64,000 bases of DNA from contig NW_019773836.1 in the NCBI RefSeq assembly GCF_001039355.2, positions 21,130 through 85,129 of the forward strand, given 5' to 3'. Source of the stretch: Lingula anatina (Eukaryota > Brachiopoda > Lingulata > Lingulida > Lingulidae). This document shows positions 55,875 through 64,000 of the stretch, one piece after another. The notes under the pieces were generated by a model. It saw nothing but the letters and a program-made list of their open reading frames with translations, was not told the origin of the DNA and did not search any database. Numbering within the stretch: the stretch's first letter is position 1; each line of letters starts with the position of its first letter. Position numbers and translations under genes: made by a program.

Positions 55875-58213
55875 TTTGTAAAAGGTAATATATATTACAG
55901 AATTTCAGAGTAACATTTTACTGGGTCTGGTTCAGTTTTTCTGGTATTTGGCATAGTGATAAGGTCCTAGGCTGATGATGGAAATGTTTCAAAAGATTTT
56001 TAAACCTGTCCAGATTTTGTCACATATGGAGACAATACAATTAACCATTTGTTATCAATATTTCCTTTAAAAAGATATGAATTTGTATTTCAGTGAAGAC
56101 CAAGTTCCAACATGCTTTTCAACAGGAGTTCCCATATAGAGTGAACCATGTCCATGAATGTGAATTCTTCCTTCTTGAAATGATGGTAATACTTTGTTTA
56201 CAGTGCAATAATTTCTGAATAAGTTCAAAGGGAGCCATCATATGAATATATATCTGCTTTGTTACACTAACCTCTTAGTTTTAAATCAGATAATTAAAAA
56301 ATAATAATTACACTATGTATGGCAATATACTTGATAAATACAAGAAGAAGTATCATGATATAATTTAAAAATTGCTTCCAGTAAGTAATTATTACCTCTG
56401 CCAAAAAAGGTTATGCTGTTAGCTTTTCTGTTTGCATTTTTATTAGAAGACAAGCTATAACATTTTCAAAACACTTTGATGAAAATTTCTCCCTTTTAGA
56501 AACAAATGATTTCAGTGAGTTCTAACTGAATCCAGGTATCCTAATATTGTATGAAATTATAATTTACATTTTGTCATGGCAGATGTCTGCACTCTTGGAG
56601 CACTTTCTAGTTTTGATTGTCGTAATGAAATATTTTGCTCTGTTGTTTCAGGATTGCTCCTTGGTGCTGTACCACCCTTATAGACCTCTAACTCAATACA
56701 TAGCTGACTTAGGCCAGGAAGAACTACTGCCATTGTCATGGTAACATGAAATTATTGACTAACTTACTGATTGATTGATTAATTTATCCATTTGTTCATT
56801 GATTGACCAATATAAATATTACAATCTATTATCCTAGTACTGTATTTTTAACAGTTGGTAATTATTAGCAGGGTGGACAAAAAAATTAATTGTGGACAGT
56901 CCCTAACATTCAACGTCTGCCCTTAATAATCCCAGCAATATTTGTTAATTACAGGAGAATTATCAACGACAGTCTAAGAACGGATGTCTGCCTTCTGTAT
57001 CCCCCCTACCTCATAGCTTTAGGTGAGTTTTTTTTCTTTATATCACCTGAAGCTGGCCTCAATGCTAAGGATTGTTCCCAGGAGCGATTGCCCCCCCCCC
57101 CCCCCCTTCCCCCAGTTGTCAAATTTCAGGAGCCACATCAAAACCCCAGGAGCCATTTTTTCTCAAATCCAATAATTTAATACCCCAACTTAAATGGCTT
57201 TAGTTCCATTATGTAGAGATCATTTACATTTTGGCATTTATTTAGGTAAGAATAAGTATTTTAACCAATACGCACAGGTTTGGTGTTACTTTGCCAAGGA
57301 ATAAGAAGTCTGGTAACTAATGTTTTGAAAGCCTTGTTTGTTCTTTTTCCCTTTCATTGGTTTGTGAGGTAACATCCTAACTCTAAATTAAAAAAAGTCA
57401 TGAACTTATTTCTGTAAAGTTTTCAGGATGGGTCGGAAATGGAATAATTTAGAACTGATAAAATGTTGGTGGAAATCCGTAAATGATATAATTATTAAAA
57501 GAAATGAGCTGCCGTGGCAGAGCTCTACACCCTTTGAGTGATTTTTTACTTCATCATGCACTTCTACGTATTAAATTATGTTTTTTTGCTGATATTTCCT
57601 CAGCCTGCCTCCACATGGCGTGTGTTATTCAGGGAAAAGATTGTAAGACCTGGTTTGCTGAACTCTCCGTGGATATGGACAAGGTGAAGCTAATTTATAT
57701 CATTCATTATAATTATTGGGAGGCTTTAGGTTTAGTTCAGTTATTAGGATTGTTTAGAATATTATTATTGATGTAGTTGCAATAGTTAATCATTTAAATA
57801 TATATTTTTGTTTATTAAATATTCATTTTACTTATGCATTAATTTTATCATTATTATTATAATTATTATTGTAATGTGTTTTCTGAACCACCTTAATTTG
57901 TTATTGCCTTTACCAAAGTAATGTTAAAAAAATTAAAAGTAATTAATAGATAAAAATGATAAATAGAGATGAACCATTTTACTTAAAATTTATAATGAAG
58001 GCTGCAGGTTTTAACGTTCTGGTTTATATTTCTTGCTAGATCCTGGAGATCACACGTCACATCCTGGCGTTGTATGATCTGTGTAAGAGTTTTGACGAGA
58101 AAAAAGAGATCAGCACATTGCTGAACAGAATGCCCAAACCAAAGACCAGTCCTTCTCGACCCCCGTCTCAGGGTCCCAATGGCGACGGGCAGGAAAGCCA
58201 GTCACGACAATGA
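53631..58213 (+). CDS. CCNC: Cyclin C, complete
   Basis: Regulatory partner of CDK8/19 in the Mediator kinase module; nuclear. Exons: 53631-53662, 54266-54372, 54694-54778, 55159-55228, 55781-55832, 56094-56185, 56652-56740, 56955-57022, 57604-57683, 58040-58213. All borders are AG/GT and phases close to give 282 aa, close to the usual 283. The start MAGNFWQSSHY is the conserved cyclin C N-terminus. The first cyclin fold includes RQQVIATATVYFKRFYAR and LMAPTCIFLASKVEEFGV; the second includes YHPYRPL and ACLHMACVIQGKD. The C-terminus is a short Ser/Pro/Gln tail (MPKPKTSPSRPPSQGPNGDG) after the conserved MPKPK. AATAAA motifs at 58229 and 58665 are candidate poly(A) signals. Nothing is broken or missing. 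Identity is near certain. Confidence 0.98.
55841..55877. repeat. (ATTT)n microsatellite
   Basis: Tetranucleotide run directly after CCNC exon 5. Confidence 0.92.
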
Positions 58214-60872
58214 GGAGTCATTTGAAGGAATAAAGTGTGCGCTAGCGCTTTATATTGGGGGACAGTCTTGGAGATGTCTGCTTTCTTTGTCGTCACCATG
58301 GTATAGCATGTCTTTCTGTTGGCAAATTTCATGTTTATAAGTCCGTTTTTGAGTTCATAATTGCCGATATTGTTTACTGTCACATGTGAAATTTGCCTGT
58401 CTCCATCTGCATTACAAGAGTGACTCGGAAATTAGAAATTGAGAACTCGGAGACTGATTTATAAATTGTGATTTCATTAACGGTTTTGGAGATGGTATAC
58501 CTAGGCGCCATCCAAGAAGGACGAAATTACCAGGAAAATTGAAGTCTAACGCCAGTATCAGCAGAAAAGTTGACATTTTGATAACATGGGTGAGGCTTTA
58601 TGAACACATTATTGGGAAAGACGGACCAATAACTGTCAATACAAGTACGGTCAGCACAAGGTAAAATAAAGATCTGTATTTACGCAGCAGAGAAAATGGA
58701 AGAAAGTGAAAAGTCGAGAAAGCAAACGGTCCAGTATAGGAAAAAAAGGCATTTGAGGGCTTGTATGTAGAAATGATGCATTTGCAAAGCTAAAAAGAGA
58801 AAAAGAAAGAATGAAATGAAATAATGATCATAAATTAGTTAATTTAGTACTGGACATCCATGATAATAATGACCAAAACTGTTAGTTAGCCTGTAGATGG
58901 ATGACCAAGAGGGTTATCTCGGGATCCCCGGTAAATCTTGAAAAAAATATGTAATGAAGCAAAGTAAGTTGAAATAAAGCAGGTTTGTTTTTATATCTGC
59001 TTTTTCTCTTTTTCATGCACGTTTTATATTAATATGAAATTCCACTTTATAAAAATCATTTAATTTTAGACATTCTGGCTAAAGAAAAAAAAGCTAAATT
59101 CTATGTAGACGAGCATTTATAATATGCGCCAAAGTTATGGAGTGATATACCTTCTGAAGAATCGCGAATGACTTCGAATTTTTAGTGAAACTTTAAAATA
59201 GGCCAACCTGAAGTTTAAAATCAGTTCATAGCGGTTGATAAAAGAAAGTCGTGTTTTTTAGATTTTCTATTTTTTAAGAATTTCTGATCATTGTTAGTTA
59301 CTGTTATACGCAAATCTAAGAATTATAAAAGTGTAAGTGCTGAAGACTTCAGCGATAATATCAATATTGTTAAACATCGGTGGAAGTTATCTTTTTTTTT
59401 TTTTAGAATGGACCTTTACAACCTAGCATTGAATTTAATCGCACATTGATAAAGGAATTTTGCAACCAAAAAGTCCTGACTAAAAACATCTCAAATCAAA
59501 AAGAAAAAAATGTTCAACTTTTTTACGAGTCGTCACATACACACGAATGCCGTTAAAATCCAACATACCAACAGTTTTTTCGCTTTGTAAACGTTTTTGT
59601 TTCTACTTAAACTTTCTTAAAATGCCATTAATTGATGCTTTATATGTGGTTTAAAGAGCCAAAAACTTTAACCCGAAACTCTTCTCAATCCGAAAGAATT
59701 TATTAATTGCACGCTTCAACATAAGTCAGAGACGTGATGGCGTCTTTAAGAATGCGCCATGTCGTCTAATGTCATTCCTTGCATTATATTGGTTGTCGCT
59801 TTCTCTTTCATTGCCTTTAACCGGTCTCATTTGATGTTAACCTCTATCAGCATTTATCTCAATGACATTTAACTCTTCTTAATAAAGTTATTACAATCAA
59901 TTTTAATGCTCACCACAATACATTATATTACCTATCATAAGTCTGTGATGTCTTTGGCGCACAAAGCGCCATGTATATACAATATGTACAAATATGGCCC
60001 ATTTTAATTATTTTTTAAACCATAAGCATTTGCGCTGCAAAGCGATAATAAAATATTTTGATTTACAGATTCGTATATATATAAATAAATGTTTGTTGTC
60101 CTCCTTTGGCTCTTCGAAGTTAGCTACGTTAAAGATGTTATAGAGTATTTTGAAACTCACTGCCATTTCGAGCCCAAAAATTAAAAAAAAATAAAGCTGG
60201 AAATTATAACATTTAAACACATTGCGGATACTGTAGGTAAAGACAGAAAAACATCCTTCTTAAAATCACTTCAAAAATCCATGCTGCAGACAATTTTAGC
60301 AAAACTAATGCATATAGATATGCATATTTTTCTTTTTTTTTTGCTGTGTAACAGCAAATCCAAACTGCAGACAATTTTAGCAAAAGTAATATTTGATATG
60401 CATATTTTTTTTGCTGTGTAACATTACTTTTCTTGGCAAAATTACTCATTCCAAGTGTAAAACTTTTCCACATCTAAATATAAAAAATACCAAATTCTCT
60501 CAAATTTCAAGATCACTGTAAACTACTTATCTAAGTAGGTGAACAACATTTCTATTAAATGGCAAAATCTTATAGTCAAAATTACCTATTTTGGTTTGAA
60601 TCACGAAAATACTGATGACACCATTCCAGAGATTCCATGGTTTAGATTTTAGACCAACCCAAAGACAAATACTTCTAAAGATCTCGAAACAATTTTGTTG
60701 CCCTTGCCCATACGAAGTCCGATAATAAAACACGTCAATAGTCAAAGAACATCCAATCCATTCCTAATTTCAGTGTCCTTATGTATGTCCTTGTGCACAA
60801 TATTTGACGAAAGAAAAAAATCCGAAGACAAATGACGACAGAAAAAAGTTTTAGACACGCAGTACACGCACT
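58214..60872. other. CCNC 3' UTR and spacer to the lectin gene
   Basis: No exon or RNA gene supported. AT-rich; includes a roughly 81-bp tandem duplication at 60277-60425. Its right end should hold the lectin 3' UTR, which is transcribed leftwards from 60873. Confidence 0.45.
60277..60425. repeat. Two-copy tandem repeat, about 81 bp
   Basis: CTGCAGACAATTTTAGCAAA at 60284 recurs at 60365, each followed by GATATGCATATTTTT and TTTGCTGTGTAACA. Confidence 0.85.
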
Positions 60873-61320
60873 CTACACGTGCAAGTTCTCGCAGATGTAG
60901 GAGTTGGCGGTGGAACACACCCCGTCGTTGATTCCTGCAATGCGTCCTCTCCAGAACCTCAGCTCCACGCAGTTCTCGTTGTTGTTATGGTTGTTGGGCT
61001 CTCCTGGCAACCACTGGCAGTAACTGAAGTCAAATCCTGTAAAAAATGAAATAATATATTAAAAAATAATTTTAAAAAACATGTATTTATTCGAAGCTTT
61101 AAGATCTAAATAGAAACTGTGAGGCTTTGTCGGATACTTTTGTCAAAAACGAGTATATGCACTTTTGCTTTATCTTATAACTTTCGCATCAATTAATCTT
61201 ATGACTTTAAAAGATGTAATTAATCAATCATTCAATATACAGATAATTAAAATCAATGTGTTTTTCTTTTAGTTTATATCCAAGCTCAACAAGTTTTCCC
61301 ATAAGAAAGAGAGACAGAGA

Positions 61321-61355
<35 letters not shown>

Positions 61356-63945
61356 GCAATGTATCACCTACCGGTTCCCCAGTAAAATTGTCTGGATACT
61401 TCTATCGGATTATCAAGTGATTTGGAAATCTCCTCAGCGTTTTCCATTCTGCGCCCTGACGTCCAGAATTTGCTGAAACCTCCTTGAATTAAATAAAGAT
61501 AAATAAACAAATAAATTAAAAATAATCAGAATTCACCGTTTCAGCTCGATTCCATGATTGCTTTTGATATGACTACGTCGAAGATCTAATCCCCCTCGGA
61601 GAAAATTCCACTGTCACAATTTGTTATTATTATTAAATATTCAGCATTTATTATCCGTAGCAAATATTCGTTACTCAAATAATGTCCAAATAAATTACCC
61701 ACTGCATAATAATATCTCATGGAGTTGTTTCTTATCTTTTTATTCCTTTTTACATATTAATTGTGTTTGCATATCTTCCTATGTCTACATGTAATGGTAA
61801 AAATCCCTATCCGAAATTGACTTAACATTAACTAATACACCCTTTAAAGTGTACGGCGTCCTTTCTGCTTCCTTTGTGAGACCATGAAACTGGCATCACT
61901 GTGGTCGTTGAAAGGTAGCACAAGCACCGCTTTGGTTGCAAAATGAATGCTCAATGATCGGCCAGTTGTCGGCACGTGAAGTATGTTTTTTACTCACAAA
62001 AAGGGCCGCACTACATGATGCAGAAAGGACGCCGTCCAGCGTAAAGGGGGCTTTAATACACAGCCATACGTACCGCCGTTAAGATCCAAGTACTGTGTGA
62101 CAAGGGCCAGTTCTCGTGCGCTCTCTATACTGATCAGGTCGGCACCGCCGTTAGCGAAGCAGTCTGCGCGTGCGTCAGCCCAAGACTTGGCCTGGCTTAC
62201 GAAGCGGTAACAGTAGTCTCCCAACTTCACGAAACCATCGGGACAGCCTGGAAGTGACAGGTCACAAGAATAATGAACGGTTTATACGGTTTGTTTCTGC
62301 TGTACTATAGTAAAAAGAAATGATGATATGAAGTATTTATGCTTGTAGACGTGAGAATAATAATAGAATAATAATTGAAAACTCAATCAAAATATGGAAT
62401 TCAATTGATATATGACATATTAATAAAAAAGTAATGAAAATAAGAAATAAAGAATAACTACTTATGAATGGTTGTAAAAGTATGCCGGAATTGCCAAATG
62501 ATTTTTGTGTTTTACATATATTTTGTACTTATGCATTTTATTCTTTATATTAACAAATCCCATTCAACAAATTACTGATGCAATTACCGATATTACTCGA
62601 GGTCTCGCGATTTAGCGAAAAATCTAACAATATTTCTCGAGATTTAGAGAAGAGAGAAGTCAGAAATAATGGCAGACTAGTAAGTTCGGTATGGTACTGA
62701 ACTAAAGCTGGCATACTTTTCCCCGAATATTTTTTCGGTTATTTTACAGTCATACATAGAAAAGCCATTATTTAGATATAATTAAATAGTTCTGTGTGTT
62801 ACTTTTTGTTTGTAAAGGCGAAATCTCCGATTATATTAAAGATTCACCTTTGCTGCTGAAAGGTTTGTTCCATCTCTCGGGGATTCTCGCACGTATTTTA
62901 TGACGTAGTATCAACAGCCNCCTAATTTCTGCATTAAGATATCTTGACCCAATAAGGTGTTGGAATTCATATGTTACGTGTCACTTAAGATCACAGAACG
63001 GTATGAGAGGTATGAAGGGGTGAACAAAGATTTTAATGTTTTAAAGTCTGCCTAATACGCATTAAAATATTACAGACATTTTTGACGTGTTTCATAGACA
63101 AATGTGCGCTCAAGGAATGTCTACTTGCCCCCCCCCCCCCCCAACAAACACACCAATCCCCTTGCTCGCCAAAAAAGCTGTAATTAATTTGAGTGAATGT
63201 TGAATACTGACGTATGCTCTCAGAGAAAAAATCTGATTCTTACTATATGCACTTTGTCTTAGTTTTAGTTGATATTTATCTATTCACCACATCGTGGGCG
63301 CATTTGGCTACAATATTTTCTCTCCAAGCCACATTCTACATTGAACTTTTCTTATTGGGGACCAAACCATTCACAGGTGCGGAGTAAGACAAGCCTTTTC
63401 ACCAGTCTGTTTTGGAGCTCACGTCCATTTTGTGTTTTAGTCATGTAAAACATTCGTTTCTGCTGCTTATTTTTCCATTAGGTTTGCAGTTAACGTCAGA
63501 AAGTAACGTAAATTAGAATGACCGACGAACAGAAAGACTTTCATGACGTCACTAGAAGCACCTGACTTATTTTAAAACCCCATTTTCTGAATTTGAAATG
63601 CACCGTAAGAATTTTGCAGAAGTTTCCACTTACTGGTTTTTAAGGACCCGATAAAACCCGATAAAAGAAGGTCGGGTACATTTTGATCAGTTACACACCT
63701 TGAAGTCGTACAATGATCCAAGAAAAAATAAATAAATAAGTAAAATAAAAAAAAAAACGTGAAAAGACCGAATGTTGAAGGTGAAATATCCTGTATTAAT
63801 TTGAAACTTAAATCATCATGTTTCAAATAACCTCTCAGTAAAATTTGAACATACCGTCACAGCAACATGAAGCTATTGCTTTAGCAGAAGAAAACATCAT
63901 CACCACTCCTAACACCAGCCATGTTAACGCCTTTAACTCCCTCAT
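60873..63945 (-). CDS. Small secreted C-type lectin-like protein
   Basis: Secreted single-CTLD protein of about 179 aa. Exons (minus): 63945-63855, 62247-62074, 61482-61372, 61036-60873; all phase 1 joins and the stop is TAG at 60875-60873. Exon 1 encodes a signal peptide (LTWLVLGVVMMFSSAKA) and then SCCCD. The CTLD runs from GCPDGFVKLGDYCYRF through WADARADCFANGGADLISI (first helix), WTSGRR, to WLPGEPNNHNNENCVELR and CSTANSYICENLHV. The canonical CTLD Cys are present. The EPN motif usually goes with mannose-type Ca2+ binding, and an IND follows (GINDGVC) where WND is usual. Pattern recognition or agglutination is plausible from the family but not shown. The start is chosen for the signal peptide. 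Intron 1 (62248-63854) contains one undetermined base at about 62920. Confidence 0.9.
61324..61352. repeat. (GA)n microsatellite
   Basis: Dinucleotide run about 20 bp from the donor of lectin exon 3, inside intron 3. Confidence 0.92.
61841..62053. mobile_element. MITE beside lectin exon 2
   Basis: Inverted ends: CCTTTAAAGTGTACGGCG with GTCCTTTCTGC on the left, and GCAGAAAGGACGCCGTC through AAAGGGGGCTT on the right. TAATACAC occurs directly at both sides (61833-61840 and 62054-62061), a candidate 8-bp target duplication that would fit a hAT-type element. It ends about 20 bp from the exon 2 donor at 62073. Confidence 0.68.
63120..63142. repeat. Poly-C tract
   Basis: C-run of about 14 at 63129-63142 in lectin intron 1. 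The rest of this intron (62248-63854) shows no exon or repeat that I can support. Confidence 0.7.
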
Positions 63946-64000
63946 TTTCTTTCCTTTTCTGCTCTCCCGTGGAATTAAGTCCACAGACGAGGACTTTCGG

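Overview
This is eukaryotic nuclear DNA from an intron-rich, AT-rich animal genome with GT-AG introns, many microsatellites and many small foldback transposons. The gene set (WBP4, an L3MBTL2-type protein, MSRB3, cyclin C, group-A SRCR modules, small secreted vWA and C-type lectin proteins) and the recurrent palindrome ACATGT/TACATGTA suggest a marine invertebrate, most likely a lophotrochozoan such as a bivalve mollusc. That taxonomic reading is an inference. I recognised no prokaryotic, organellar or viral genes and no RNA genes. Exons below were joined by hand from splice signals, reading phase and family similarity. The phases close in every gene except the 3' end of the L3MBTL2-like gene.

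Layout. 1-1658 (-): 5' part of WBP4, head-to-head with 2021-12186 (+), an L3MBTL2-like four-MBT Polycomb-type gene. 13666-27632 (+): a secreted or GPI-anchored receptor of about 845 aa with six SRCR domains, a Thr-rich linker and an Ly6/uPAR-like Cys domain. Its introns carry several transposons and a recent 1.2-kb exon-pair duplication. 28075-31500: transposon-rich spacer with a decayed Tc1 element. 31840-42480 (-): three tandem copies of a small secreted vWA-domain gene, the leftmost truncated. 44301-49273 (+): MSRB3-like methionine-R-sulfoxide reductase with two alternative catalytic last exons. 49274-53630: mostly non-coding. 53631-58213 (+): cyclin C, complete. 60873-63945 (-): a small secreted C-type lectin of about 179 aa.

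Functional reading. WBP4 (splicing), the L3MBTL2-like gene (chromatin) and CCNC (Mediator kinase module) are conserved housekeeping genes, and two of their promoters show NRF1/YY1-like motifs. The SRCR-Ly6 receptor, the vWA cluster and the lectin are secreted or surface proteins that evolve by duplication, as is common for invertebrate immune or extracellular-matrix repertoires. The vWA copies share a TATA-box promoter. The most notable items are the SRCR-Ly6-GPI architecture, the alternative last exons of MSRB3 (one ending in a KSEL-type ER-retention signal, the other not), and a family of foldback elements sharing a GATCGATC-containing end.
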